NCBI GenBank assembly: GCA_026707745.1
Contig: JAPOWG010000007.1
Coordinates: 42,588-106,587 of the forward strand
Direction: 5' to 3'
Source: Chloroflexota bacterium
Lineage (GTDB): Bacteria > Chloroflexota > Anaerolineae > Aggregatilineales > Phototrophicaceae
DNA length: 64,000 nucleotides
Shown here: piece by piece, positions 17,973 to 26,942 of the stretch
How the letters are laid out: each line of letters starts with the position of its first letter
Numbering within the stretch: the first letter of the stretch is position 1
Made by a program: the position numbers and the translations under genes
Notes under the pieces: model-generated
The model's input: only the letters and a program-made list of their open reading frames with translations
Databases searched by the model: none
What the model was told of the DNA's origin: nothing

Positions 17973-19085
17973 ATGAGTGAATCCACCGATGCCATATTGC
18001 GCCGCGCGCACGAGTTGATCGAAAACGATCAGCTTGAGCAAGCGGAAGAGGTGTTGGCGCCGTTACTGGAGACTGAGAGCAATAATCCGGCGCTCTGGTG
18101 GGTATATTCTCATGCCGTCTCTGACAGCGTAATCGGTGTTGCCGCGCTCGATCGCGTGTTGCAGCTCGATCCAACGTATCCCGGGGCGCGCGAACTGAAA
18201 GCGGAGGTTCTTTCAGCCCAAGGTGTACTGGCCAGCGAGTTGGATTCTGAACTGGATTTGGCAAGCGCGCAGTCATCACTTGTTGACGAAGGCGATATTG
18301 ATGACTGGGAATCGATAAAACCCGTGGTAGAAGACGCCTCTGCGAATCCGCGCGCGGGTCGTGGTTTCGTTCTGATTATCGTGGCGCTTCTGATATTGGC
18401 ATCTGGCGCCGTGCTTGTTCTTTCGGGGGCGATTGAAATTGATGAGATCCTGTCGCTGTTTCGCCAACCGACTAACGAGCCGATCATTGTCGTAGCCGTG
18501 CCCACCGTTGAAGCAACCGGGACCGATTTGCCCTCGCAGCCTGAAACGACCGACGAACCCGCGGTTGCGGCATCCGCGATCTCGCCAACCGCGACCGGCG
18601 GACTCACATCGGAACCGACAGTGGCGCCTGCATCCGAAACGGAAGCGGAGACTGATCCCGCCGCAACGCCCACGTTGCCTGCCAGCGCGGAACCTACGTT
18701 GGTCGCCACCGCAGCGTCCACGCTGTCTGCTACCGAATTGGCCACGATTATTGATCGCGTCGAGGAACAGATCAGCGATTTTCCGATTGATGCCGCTCGC
18801 AGTTCCTCTAGAGTGACTCAACTCGGCATGACGCTTGATATCTTTATTTGCGCGGAGCCGGGACCGGAATTTACCGCTCGCCTCCAAGAGGTCATGGATG
18901 CGGCAGCGCGCCTGTCCGATAGCTTCCCAACTGAAATCCAGGCTTTCGCCGTGAGCCTGCTGAATTGCGCAGATGCAAACGCCAACGTGCGGACAATTGG
19001 CGTGGCGCGCAGCATCCTTGATGATTTCGCCGAGGAGAAGATCGGTGCCAAAACTTTCCAGAAAGCCTGGCGCCCCTTGACCTAA
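17973..19085 (+). CDS. TPR-containing single-pass membrane protein with Thr/Pro/Ala-rich linker
   Basis: Start ATG at 17973 has AAGGA eight bases upstream. The 370-residue protein has a helical, TPR-like N-terminal domain (about residues 1-85, AHELIENDQLEQAEEVLAPLLE). One transmembrane segment follows (about 120-142, VLIIVALLILASGAVLVL). Then comes a low-complexity Thr/Ala/Glu/Pro linker to about 250, and a folded C-terminal domain of about 110 residues. The last domain has two Cys (FICAEPG and LLNCADA) that could form a disulfide outside the cell. The family is not recognised; the layout (cytoplasmic TPR, outside domain) recurs in Chloroflexota. Confidence 0.7.
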   Translation: MSESTDAILRRAHELIENDQLEQAEEVLAPLLETESNNPALWWVYSHAVSDSVIGVAALDRVLQLDPTYPGARELKAEVLSAQGVLASELDSELDLASAQSSLVDEGDIDDWESIKPVVEDASANPRAGRGFVLIIVALLILASGAVLVLSGAIEIDEILSLFRQPTNEPIIVVAVPTVEATGTDLPSQPETTDEPAVAASAISPTATGGLTSEPTVAPASETEAETDPAATPTLPASAEPTLVATAASTLSATELATIIDRVEEQISDFPIDAARSSSRVTQLGMTLDIFICAEPGPEFTARLQEVMDAAARLSDSFPTEIQAFAVSLLNCADANANVRTIGVARSILDDFAEEKIGAKTFQKAWRPLT

Positions 19086-19255
19086 CCGCATTTCCATCCT
19101 TACACAGTGTTGGCGACGCCTTGCATCGCGGCTATCCAATTGTCCGCCAATGATTACAATATCCAGTAGGTAGCCATCAACACCTTGCAGGTTAGCGTTG
19201 GGGGATTCGATGGCCTACTGCTATAGATGCCTTTACGTGATCAAGAGAAAGTCCC

Positions 19256-19726
19256 ATGACCGACGGACGAAAAGTCATCAGCAAAAATCGCAAGGCACAT
19301 CGAGATTACTTGATCAATGATCGCTATGATGCCGGTTTGGTGCTCCTGGGATCGGAGATTAAGTCGATTCGCGCGCATCGCGTCAACATTGGCGACGGAT
19401 TCGTGCAAGAGAAGGGCCGCGAACTTTGGCTGATGAATACGCATATCGCGCCATATGAGCAGGCGCGACATTTTGGCCATACCGATCCGCGGAGGCCTCG
19501 CAAGCTCCTGCTGCACCGACGCGAGATAAACCGGATCATCACTCGTATTCGGGAGAACGGCATGACTGCCATTCCGCTGCAAATCTACCTAGAGCGTGGC
19601 CGGGCAAAAGTGGAGATCGGCATTGCAAAAGGTAAGAAGCAGTATGACAAACGCGCCGACTTGGCAAAGCGGGACGCGAATCGTCAAATCGCAAGGGCGC
19701 TAAAGGAACGCTACTCGACCGACTGA
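19256..19726 (+). CDS. smpB: SsrA-binding protein SmpB
   Basis: SmpB binds tmRNA and delivers it to stalled ribosomes for trans-translation. The family blocks are clear: NRKAHRDYLI, AGLVLLGSEIKSIRAHRVNIGDGFV, ELWLMNTHIAPYEQA and the basic C-terminal tail KGKKQYDKRADLAKRD (read in parts), which inserts into the decoding centre. The 156-residue length is normal. The ATG is at 19256 with GAGAAAG upstream. The tmRNA gene itself is not in the window. Confidence 0.97.
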   Translation: MTDGRKVISKNRKAHRDYLINDRYDAGLVLLGSEIKSIRAHRVNIGDGFVQEKGRELWLMNTHIAPYEQARHFGHTDPRRPRKLLLHRREINRIITRIRENGMTAIPLQIYLERGRAKVEIGIAKGKKQYDKRADLAKRDANRQIARALKERYSTD

Positions 19727-19807
19727 GTTACACGACGGTTGAATGGCGCCCTGGGGGATGTTAGAATCGCCGCACTTGAAAGAGCTTTCCAGAGACTAGA
19801 CCAAACT

Positions 19808-20827
19808 ATGGCAAATACCAATAACAAGAAGCCGCGCGTTTTGTCCGGGATTCAGCCATCAGGCAACTTGACCATCGGCAACTACCTTGGCGCTTTAAAG
19901 CAATGGGTGGAAGTGCAGCGGGACTATGACTGTTTTTACTGCGTGGTCGATCTCCACGCCATAACGGCTGGGCAGGATCCCGTCGAACTGCGACAGAAAA
20001 CCCGCGAAAGCGCGGCGATGTACATTGCGGCAGGGATCGACCCGGAAGTCTCCACGATCTTCGTACAGTCGCACATACCCGCGCACTCCGAATTGGCATG
20101 GATGTTGACCTGCATGGCGCCCCTGGGATGGTTACAGCGCATGACGCAATTCAAGGACAAGGCGGGGAAGCAGAACCAGGAGTCGATTGGCGCCGGGCTG
20201 CTCAATTATCCTTCGCTGATGGCCGCGGATATTCTGCTTTATCACGCCGATCTGGTGCCGGTTGGAGATGATCAAAATCAGCACCTTGAATTCACGCGCG
20301 ATCTGGCGCAGCGCTTTAACCATCTCTATGGCGAGACTTTCACCTTGCCCTCGGTGATGAATCCACAAGCCGGCGCCCGCATCATGGGTTTGGACAACCC
20401 GACAGCCAAAATGTCCAAAAGCGAAGCCTCGGAAAATCATGCCGTCTATCTGCTCGATGACTTGTCGCGCGCCCGCAAGAAGATCATGCGCGCGGTGACC
20501 GATTCCTATCGCGATATACGCTTCAGCGACGAATCGGAACGCGCCGGCGTCAACAATCTCTTGACAATTTATCAGGCGATCAGGGGCGAATCGCGCGAAG
20601 CAATCGAGGCTGGCTTTGCCGACAAGGGCTATGGCGACTTGAAGAAGGCTGTCGCGGAGGCTGTCGTTTCAACACTTGAACCATTGCAAGCGCGCTACAA
20701 TGAACTCATGAACGAGGCCGGTTATCTGGATTCGGTGCTTAAGCTGGGTCGAGAGAAGGCGAGCGCCGTCGCCGAACCGACGCTAAAGCTCGCGCAGGAT
20801 CGCATGGGATTCCTGGCGCCATCTTGA
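19808..20827 (+). CDS. trpS: Tryptophanyl-tRNA synthetase
   Basis: Class I aminoacyl-tRNA synthetase charging tRNA-Trp. The HIGH-like motif appears as PSGNLTIGNYLGAL and the KMSKS loop as AKMSKSEAS; GDDQNQHLEFTRDLA is the Trp/ATP site. The ATG at 19808 gives 339 residues, the usual length. The frame extends to a TTG at 19739, which would add 23 untypical residues. Its stop codon overlaps the -35 box of the following tRNA-Glu promoter. Confidence 0.96.
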   Translation: MANTNNKKPRVLSGIQPSGNLTIGNYLGALKQWVEVQRDYDCFYCVVDLHAITAGQDPVELRQKTRESAAMYIAAGIDPEVSTIFVQSHIPAHSELAWMLTCMAPLGWLQRMTQFKDKAGKQNQESIGAGLLNYPSLMAADILLYHADLVPVGDDQNQHLEFTRDLAQRFNHLYGETFTLPSVMNPQAGARIMGLDNPTAKMSKSEASENHAVYLLDDLSRARKKIMRAVTDSYRDIRFSDESERAGVNNLLTIYQAIRGESREAIEAGFADKGYGDLKKAVAEAVVSTLEPLQARYNELMNEAGYLDSVLKLGREKASAVAEPTLKLAQDRMGFLAPS

Positions 20828-20852
20828 CCAGGACCGCAGGCTGATTTAGAAT
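20824..20852 (+). promoter_or_regulatory. Sigma70-type promoter of tRNA-Glu
   Basis: TTGACC (20824-20829), 17-base spacer, TAGAAT (20847-20852). The -35 box contains the trpS stop codon, so the tRNA is transcribed from the end of the synthetase gene. Confidence 0.72.
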
Positions 20853-20862
20853 CGTTGCTCAA

Positions 20863-20935
20863 GCCCCATTCGTCTAGTGGCCTAGGACGTGGCCCTCTCA
20901 AGGCCAAAACAGGAGTTCGAGTCTCCTATGGGGCA
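20863..20935 (+). tRNA. tRNA-Glu(CTC)
   Basis: Cloverleaf of 73 bases with acceptor stem GCCCCAT/ATGGGGC and discriminator A. The anticodon arm TGGCC-CTCTCAA-GGCCA gives anticodon CTC. The T-arm AGGAG-TTCGAGT-CTCCT is regular. CCA is not encoded. Confidence 0.95.
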
Positions 20936-21012
20936 TTTATTTTCCAATACGCTTTCGACGAGCTTTGCGAACTCTTTGGTCAAACGGCTGTGTTTTCAGA
21001 ATCTGGCTGGGG

Positions 21013-21972
21013 TCACCGCACAATATCAGCCGGCGGGCGACTGAGCAACTCCTCCAATTCCTCGCGAGTCACATAAACCGCGTCCCCGTAATGCGTCAAG
21101 CACAGCGCAGCCGTCATGACCCCGTAACGCAGTCCCTTGAAGACATCGCCTTGCAGCCAGCCATGCAAGACGCCCGCAACCATAGCATCGCCGGCGCCAA
21201 TGCGATCCACCACCTCGATCTCCAGCGCCGGTTCCAAAACGAAATTATCGCGATCCCAGGCGATAATGCCCTCGCTGGACAAGGAGGTCACTATTGCCTC
21301 CGCGGAAGTCAACTCACCCAGTTGGCGGACGATATCTTCCGGCGAACCATGGAAACCGTACATCCGCTGCGCATCGCCGCGAGCGAAAAACAGAATATCA
21401 ACTGATTCCAGAAAGGGCGCAATTGCCCGGGCGGCTTCGTCTGGCGACCATATCCGACTGCGATAGTTCATGTCGAAGCTGATACGAATGTCGCGAGCCT
21501 TCGCTTTTTCGACAGCCTCCATCAGAATCGCGCCTATCGACGGCGACAGCGGTACGCTCAAGCCGGAGATGTGCAACAGCCTCGTATCGAGCAGGTATTC
21601 CCAATTGATGTCGTCTCGCGTCATATTGACGAAACATGTATCGGCGCGATCATAATAGACTTGGGTTCCCTTGGGTGGAGAGCCAAATTCTACATAATAG
21701 ATTGCCAGGCGGCCTTGATCAGACCAAAGGACAGCGGACATATCCAGGCCGGAAAGGGCATATTCGCCCGCCACTCGGCGGCCCAGCGGTGTATTGGGCA
21801 AACCTGTGATCCAGCCACAAGTCCAACCCAAGCGAGATAGCAGGCTGCTCACATTAGCTTCTGTTCCGGTCACGTTGACATCCAAGGATGCGGCGCGTTC
21901 CAGGCCTGCGCCTAATGGCACGCTATAGCGGAGTTGACCTTCTCCAATCGTTGTCATATCAAAGCGTGGCAT
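21013..21972 (-). CDS. PfkB-family sugar kinase (KDG-kinase-like)
   Basis: A 319-residue ribokinase-fold sugar kinase. The ATP/catalytic motif IGAGDAMVAGVLHG near the C-terminus holds the catalytic Asp, and TGTEANVSSLLSRLG near residue 35 is the substrate-side glycine region. Overall pattern is closest to 2-keto-3-deoxygluconate kinases. It is the last gene of the ulaG-to-kinase operon and overlaps ulaE by 14 bases. It may phosphorylate the imported substrate, a step that the PTS performs in enteric ascorbate systems; this is inference. Confidence 0.82.
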   Translation of the reverse strand: MPRFDMTTIGEGQLRYSVPLGAGLERAASLDVNVTGTEANVSSLLSRLGWTCGWITGLPNTPLGRRVAGEYALSGLDMSAVLWSDQGRLAIYYVEFGSPPKGTQVYYDRADTCFVNMTRDDINWEYLLDTRLLHISGLSVPLSPSIGAILMEAVEKAKARDIRISFDMNYRSRIWSPDEAARAIAPFLESVDILFFARGDAQRMYGFHGSPEDIVRQLGELTSAEAIVTSLSSEGIIAWDRDNFVLEPALEIEVVDRIGAGDAMVAGVLHGWLQGDVFKGLRYGVMTAALCLTHYGDAVYVTREELEELLSRPPADIVR

Positions 21973-22819
21973 CGTCTATCAATCCGCCTTCTCGCATTCT
22001 TGCCAGCACCCAATTCCGAGCGTCCCCCACCAATTTCATCGAATCCGGCCGATTGTCATTCCACATTTCGATCAGAACCGGCCCGTGGAAGTCCATTGCC
22101 GCCAGCGTTCTGAAGGCATCCGCAAATGGGACTATCCCTTCACCGAATGGCACCCGCCGCGGCTCGCCCGGGCGCGAGTCTTTGACATGTACGCCGACCA
22201 GATGACCACGACCGCACTCCAGTTCGGTGCGTACATCAAAGCCATGCGCCGCCAAATTACCGATATCGGGATATATCTGAAACCAGGGCGAATTCAATTG
22301 CTTCACTATTCGCATTCCCGCGCGGATCGAGTCGACGACATGCTCTCCTTCCATCGTTTCAACAGCCAGCATTACGCCCGCACTGCTGGCCCACTCCAAG
22401 CCACGCGCCAAGGCATCTACATATCGTTTCTCGGATTCTTCATCAATATCACCATAATAGTCATAATAGCCAGCAATCTGTATCATGCGAATGCCAATAT
22501 CGCCACAGAAGGCGATGGCTTTCCGCAAGAGATTCAGACCGTTCTCTCTGATTTCGGGATTGTCGCTGCCTAGCGCCAGGCGGCGGTGGGCGCTCAGGCA
22601 CATGGTCATGAGAGAGATGCCGCTGTTGGCAACGTCATCTCTGAGCGCTTTGCGCTGGCGCGCGTTCCAATCCATGCGCGCTTGAAGTTCGGGGCTTTCG
22701 TCGCAGGACAACTCGACAAAGTCAAAGCCGGCATTCCTTGCCAGATCAAGACGTCGCGACCATTCGATATCGAGCGGCAGCGCTTTTTCGTATATGCCGA
22801 TTGGTAGCTTGCGCGGCAT
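21959..22819 (-). CDS. ulaE: L-ribulose/L-xylulose-5-phosphate 3-epimerase (UlaE/SgbU-like)
   Basis: A TIM-barrel epimerase of the UlaE/SgaU/SgbU family, which converts L-xylulose 5-phosphate to L-ribulose 5-phosphate. The N-terminus LPIGIYEKALPLDIEWSRRL (read from residue 5) is diagnostic. The metal-binding Glu, Asp, His and Glu lie in AVETMEGE, YPDIGNLAAHG, GVHVKDSRPGE and LIEMWNDN. Its 286 residues match the family. It sits between ulaD and the kinase. Confidence 0.9.
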   Translation of the reverse strand: MPRKLPIGIYEKALPLDIEWSRRLDLARNAGFDFVELSCDESPELQARMDWNARQRKALRDDVANSGISLMTMCLSAHRRLALGSDNPEIRENGLNLLRKAIAFCGDIGIRMIQIAGYYDYYGDIDEESEKRYVDALARGLEWASSAGVMLAVETMEGEHVVDSIRAGMRIVKQLNSPWFQIYPDIGNLAAHGFDVRTELECGRGHLVGVHVKDSRPGEPRRVPFGEGIVPFADAFRTLAAMDFHGPVLIEMWNDNRPDSMKLVGDARNWVLARMREGGLIDDATL

Positions 22820-22843
22820 ACCGGCTCTTCGCCTCGTCCTGAT

Positions 22844-23497
22844 TTATGAATAGACCCGCGATATCTCTTCTTGGAAGGCCGACGCCATGCCCGCTGGGTC
22901 GGCCGCATTGCAAATGGCCCGCCCAGAAATGAATATGTACACGGGTATACCCGCGAATGTCTTGATATCGTCGATGCCGACGCCACCCGTCACTGTTACG
23001 CGATAGCCCATATCTGATAGACGGGAGATCTTGGCCAGTTCTGGAGCGCTCCAGCTGAGATTGCCCAGAGCTTCCGCATCGCGGCTGCGATGAATGATGG
23101 CTTGATCAATGCCGATCGAGCGCCAATGCTTCGCCTGCGCCCAGGTCCAGCCGTCGCTCAACTCGATCTGCACTTCGCCGCCAAACTCTTGCGCTACGCC
23201 ATAGACAACTTCCGCGGTTGAAGGTGCAGCGCCGCTGACGACGCTGACCCAATCCGCGCCCGCTTCAAAAGCCATCCGCGCGATGATGCCGCCCGCCTCG
23301 GCAATTCGCACGTCGGCAAGGATCGTTTTCTCGGGAAACAGACTCCTGATGACCCGAACTGCCTGCATGCCTTCCGACAGGCAAAGTACCGTGCCTACTT
23401 CGATGATATCGATGTACTGGGCGGCATTTTGCAAGGGTGAGAGCGCGCTGGGAAGATCAAAGGCATCCAGCGCCAACTGCAGTAAGGGCTTTTTCAT
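22844..23497 (-). CDS. ulaD: 3-keto-L-gulonate-6-phosphate decarboxylase (UlaD/SgbH-like)
   Basis: A member of the orotidine-phosphate-decarboxylase suprafamily; UlaD converts 3-keto-L-gulonate 6-phosphate to L-xylulose 5-phosphate and CO2. Signature parts are LQLALDAFDLPSAL, IIEVGTVLCLSEG, ILADVRIAEAGG (metal-binding D-x-K in E. coli UlaD; here D-V-R), IIHRSRDAEALG and VTVTGGV. The sequence tracks UlaD rather than hexulose-phosphate synthase. The D-x-K Lys being Arg is unusual for the family. It is 24 bases from ulaE in the same operon. Confidence 0.88.
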   Translation of the reverse strand: MKKPLLQLALDAFDLPSALSPLQNAAQYIDIIEVGTVLCLSEGMQAVRVIRSLFPEKTILADVRIAEAGGIIARMAFEAGADWVSVVSGAAPSTAEVVYGVAQEFGGEVQIELSDGWTWAQAKHWRSIGIDQAIIHRSRDAEALGNLSWSAPELAKISRLSDMGYRVTVTGGVGIDDIKTFAGIPVYIFISGRAICNAADPAGMASAFQEEISRVYS

Positions 23498-23501
23498 CTG
23501 T

Positions 23502-24437
23502 CTAGCCCTTGACAGCGCCGGCGGTCATTCCTGCAATGATCTGGCGAGCCGCGACAAAGGTCAAGAGCAGCGGCGGAATAACAATCAGCGTTCCCATCGC
23601 CATGATGCGACCCCATTGCACGCCTTGCTCCGTGAGAAACAAGGTTATGCCTACCGGCAGGGTACGCGTATTGCGATCGGTCAATACCAGCGCCAGCAGA
23701 AACTCGTTCCAGGAGATGCGGAAGGTAAAGATCGCCGCTACCGCCATTCCCGGACGCATCAATGGGAAGATCACCCGCGTAAACACCTGCCATTGGGAAG
23801 CGCCGTCGACGATCGCAGCCTCTTCAATTTCTGCGGGTATCTGTCGCAGGAATCCAATCAAGAGCCAAATAGCAAAGGGCAAGTTGAGAGCAGTGTAAAA
23901 CAGGATCAAACCGATGCGCCCATCGACCAGCCCCTCGGCAAACAGATAGGGATCCGGGTTTTCTAGTTCGTACAGAAACGGCGTCGCGTCAATCAAATCG
24001 AAGAGAAACAGCTCCCAATTCAGCCACAGTATAAAAATTGGAATTGCCAGGACAGCGGGTGGCACCATACGGATGATCAAGGTGAAGTAGGCGAAAGGAC
24101 TCTTGCCGGGAAACTCCAATCGAGCCAAGGCATAGGCAGCCATGCCCGATACCAAGAGCGACAAGACGGTCGATGACAATGCAACAACAATCGAATTCTG
24201 CAGGAAGAGACCAAACTTGGCCTCAAAGACGTGACTGTAATTGTCCATTGTCGGCTGGAAAATCCACATCGAGTCGCTGGACATGATGTCGACCTGCGTT
24301 TTGAATGAGGTCATTATCATGACGATGATAGGGGCCAGCGATATGAACGCCAACACGAAAAGCGCCAAATATTGCAGGAACGTGGAGCGATCTGTTCGCA
24401 TGCCGGAAAGATCCACGCGTTTTGTCATAGCAGCCAT
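23502..24437 (-). CDS. Carbohydrate ABC transporter permease (MalG/UgpE type)
   Basis: Inner-membrane permease of a CUT1-type sugar importer, about six helices. The cytoplasmic EAA loop that contacts the ATPase reads EIEEAAIVDGASQWQVFTRV, followed by IFPLMRPG. It contains an insertion with acidic and aromatic residues (about 130-150, DLIDATPFLYELENPDPYLF) between helices. Start is ATG at 24437, one base after the stop of the partner permease. No ATPase gene is in the operon. Confidence 0.93.
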   Translation of the reverse strand: MAAMTKRVDLSGMRTDRSTFLQYLALFVLAFISLAPIIVMIMTSFKTQVDIMSSDSMWIFQPTMDNYSHVFEAKFGLFLQNSIVVALSSTVLSLLVSGMAAYALARLEFPGKSPFAYFTLIIRMVPPAVLAIPIFILWLNWELFLFDLIDATPFLYELENPDPYLFAEGLVDGRIGLILFYTALNLPFAIWLLIGFLRQIPAEIEEAAIVDGASQWQVFTRVIFPLMRPGMAVAAIFTFRISWNEFLLALVLTDRNTRTLPVGITLFLTEQGVQWGRIMAMGTLIVIPPLLLTFVAARQIIAGMTAGAVKG

Positions 24438-24438
24438 A

Positions 24439-25335
24439 TCAAAAGTCCGATTTCTCTTTGAAGGGATTGGAGATAACCATCAAGACCATGCTGAGAATCA
24501 GCATGATGAACATCAACATCACAGCGATAGTTGATGCATAGCCCAGAGCCTGCGATGTGAAGGCTGTCTTGTAGATGTGCAGCGATAAGACCTGCGTACT
24601 GCGTCCAGGTCCGCCAAAGGTAAGAATGAAAATCACTTCCAGCGCGCGGAAGACATCAATGAGGCGCATCAATACGGTAACCAACAGAATCGAACGAAGC
24701 ATCGGCAATTTGATCAGAAAGGTCATCTGCCACCAATTCGCGCCATCAATTCGCGAAGCTTCCAAAACCTCCGACGGCAGGGCTTGCAGCCCGGCGAGCA
24801 GAATAATGAAGATAAAGGGTGTCCACTGCCAGATGTCCGTAATGACAATGGAGAAGAAAGCCAGGCCCGGTTCCCCAAGCCAGGTCTGGCTGGGAATCCC
24901 GATCTGATTTAGGTAGAAGTTGACTAGGCCAATCCGCCCATCCAACAGGTAGCGCCAAATCAATCCGACCGCTACTGGCGAGACCATGAGCGGCAAGATA
25001 AATATCGTCCGAAAAATCGCAGCGCCGCGGATGGGCTTTTCCAACAGTAACGCGAGCGCCAGGCCGATGACCAATTCAGCAATCAGTACAAAGGCGGCGA
25101 AGCGCAAGGTGACTCCCACCGACGTCTGGACCCCGGGGTCGCTGAACATGCGCTGATAGTTTTCCAGATTGATGAATTCACGCTCGTCCCAGGGCGAGCC
25201 CATGGAAAGCTCGTTGAAGCTCAATTCCAGCGTGTTGATCAGCGGGACGATCAGGCCCAATACGAACACAATGATGGCGGGCAAAAGAAAGAGGTAGGCA
25301 ATTCGGATCTGTCGTATACGTAATGAAGAATGCAT
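24439..25335 (-). CDS. Carbohydrate ABC transporter permease (MalF/UgpA type)
   Basis: First permease of the CUT1-type importer, 298 residues with six predicted helices. The EAA loop reads EVLEASRIDGANWWQMTFLI followed by KLPMLR. It is preceded by a strong intercistronic hairpin after the binding-protein gene and is followed directly by the second permease. Confidence 0.93.
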   Translation of the reverse strand: MHSSLRIRQIRIAYLFLLPAIIVFVLGLIVPLINTLELSFNELSMGSPWDEREFINLENYQRMFSDPGVQTSVGVTLRFAAFVLIAELVIGLALALLLEKPIRGAAIFRTIFILPLMVSPVAVGLIWRYLLDGRIGLVNFYLNQIGIPSQTWLGEPGLAFFSIVITDIWQWTPFIFIILLAGLQALPSEVLEASRIDGANWWQMTFLIKLPMLRSILLVTVLMRLIDVFRALEVIFILTFGGPGRSTQVLSLHIYKTAFTSQALGYASTIAVMLMFIMLILSMVLMVISNPFKEKSDF

Positions 25336-25358
25336 TTTGAAGGCCTTTATTTTGGTAT

Positions 25359-25390
25359 CGGTGTGGAGATGCTATAGCATCTCCACACCG
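25359..25390. promoter_or_regulatory. Perfect 32-base intercistronic palindrome
   Basis: A perfect inverted repeat with 16-base arms, running from CGGTGTGG to CCACACCG through a TATA centre. It lies between the binding-protein stop (25442) and the permease start (25335). Neither strand has a T-tract after it, so it is more likely an RNA-stabilising or attenuating hairpin than a full terminator. This would keep binding-protein mRNA in excess over permease mRNA. Confidence 0.7.
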
Positions 25391-25441
25391 TCTTTTGCAG
25401 CGCACCATGTTACGTGCGTTGACAAGCGGCAGTTGAAATTG

Positions 25442-26806
25442 CTAGCCGCGGTTTCCCCAACCGTAATAGCCGGCGCGCTCCATCTCCGCGCGGATTTCTG
25501 ACGCGGCCTGGGCCATCGCATCTTCGGCTGACATGTTGCCGATCGCGAATTCCGATACATAGACGCCGAGAATCGGCGCGTTCAACGCGCCCCATTCCGG
25601 AATCAGCGGACGCCAATTGGGGTTGGCGCATTCGAGCTGTTCGACAACGACCGGATATTCCGGGAACATCGCCTGCAGTTCGGGATCGTTAAGCGTCGAT
25701 ACACGTACCGGATCCCCGCCAATGAGCGCCAATTCGCGGTCTATATGCGGACTAGTCATCCACTGCATGAATAGGAATGCCGCCTCTTGATTGGCGGAAT
25801 TGGCCGGGATGCCCATCGCGAATCCACCAGTCTCGGACAATCCACACTCGGCATCCCCAACTTTCGGGTGCAGCGCATACCCGACCTTGCCATCGACGAG
25901 AGACTGATTGGGATCGCGCGTCATTGCAGCGACCTTGTGCGAATCAAGGTACATGGCAGCATCGCCTTGCAAAAAGGCATTCGCCTGGTCGCCGAAACCA
26001 TAGGCCTCGACGCCAGGAGGCGAGTTCTCGATGATTGTCTTTAATGCGTGCAGAGAGGCGATCGCTTCCGGCTCCTCAACTGTGGGGTTCCAGTCCCCGT
26101 CAAATATGGTACCGCCGTATGGGCTGAGGTGAAGCAGCCAGCCGTGTACGATCTGATGGCCCGCGGCGCCGCGACTCGTCATGCCATAAACTTCCGGTAC
26201 ATTCTCGGTAATGTAAGCCGCGGTCGAGAGCATTTCGTCATAAGTCGTCGGCACGTCGAGTTCGTACTCGTCAAATATATCCTGACGATATACCAGGATG
26301 CTCGTTTCCGCGCCAAAGGGCAGGCCGTAGAGCGCTTGCGTGGGACCTGGCAGATAGGCGTTTGTACCGCCAACGACGCCGCCCGTCTCGAGGTAGGCAG
26401 TAACCAAATCTTCCGGATCATAACTGGGGTCCGCCAGCGCTGGATCGACGAAGAAATTGCCCAGCGGCGCCAGATATCCGTTTTTGACGTATTCGGACTT
26501 GGTGAAAACGACCCAGGCAACGACGTCGTACTCACCTGTACGCGGCTTTTGCAATTCGACTTCTTGGGCCGGTTTCATCGCTTGATACTGCAAAAAATCG
26601 ACCTCGACATTGATGCCCGTTTCTTCTTCAAACATCGGTATCAACGTAGCCGCTTGCTGGAAGTGATATAGCGCCGGCCAACTTATGACAATCGTATCAC
26701 CGCGGTATGGTGCGTAGGGATCAAAGGTATCCTGTCCCAAGACGCTTCCCGGCAGTGATGCAAAGAGTAAGACAATTAAACCATAGACCAATATTTGCCG
26801 TTTCAT
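25442..26806 (-). CDS. Carbohydrate ABC transporter substrate-binding protein
   Basis: Extracellular solute-binding protein (family 1 type) of the sugar importer. The ATG at 26806 has AGGAG eight bases upstream and opens a signal peptide (MKRQILVYGLIVLLFASLPG, cleavage near VLGQ); the frame runs on to 26875. The mature part begins DTFDPYAPYRGDTIVISWP and contains the typical hinge texts EETGINVEVDFLQYQAMK and EAAFLFMQWMTSPHIDRE. No lipobox is seen. It is the first transporter gene of the operon after ulaG. Confidence 0.92.
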   Translation of the reverse strand: MKRQILVYGLIVLLFASLPGSVLGQDTFDPYAPYRGDTIVISWPALYHFQQAATLIPMFEEETGINVEVDFLQYQAMKPAQEVELQKPRTGEYDVVAWVVFTKSEYVKNGYLAPLGNFFVDPALADPSYDPEDLVTAYLETGGVVGGTNAYLPGPTQALYGLPFGAETSILVYRQDIFDEYELDVPTTYDEMLSTAAYITENVPEVYGMTSRGAAGHQIVHGWLLHLSPYGGTIFDGDWNPTVEEPEAIASLHALKTIIENSPPGVEAYGFGDQANAFLQGDAAMYLDSHKVAAMTRDPNQSLVDGKVGYALHPKVGDAECGLSETGGFAMGIPANSANQEAAFLFMQWMTSPHIDRELALIGGDPVRVSTLNDPELQAMFPEYPVVVEQLECANPNWRPLIPEWGALNAPILGVYVSEFAIGNMSAEDAMAQAASEIRAEMERAGYYGWGNRG

Positions 26807-26942
26807 CTTCGTGCTCCTGTTCCTATAGCTAAACTCAAACCAGACGATAGTCTTGACAGTCGCTTCAATATCCACCTCTTTCTTGATCGTTATTCAGCTA
26901 GTTTCTTGATACCTAAAACAACATTTGGATATCCACAGCCAA

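Noticed and set aside
18276..19139. 287-codon open frame opposite the TPR/linker gene
   Set aside because: It is rich in Arg/Gly/Cys from reading a low-complexity gene backwards.
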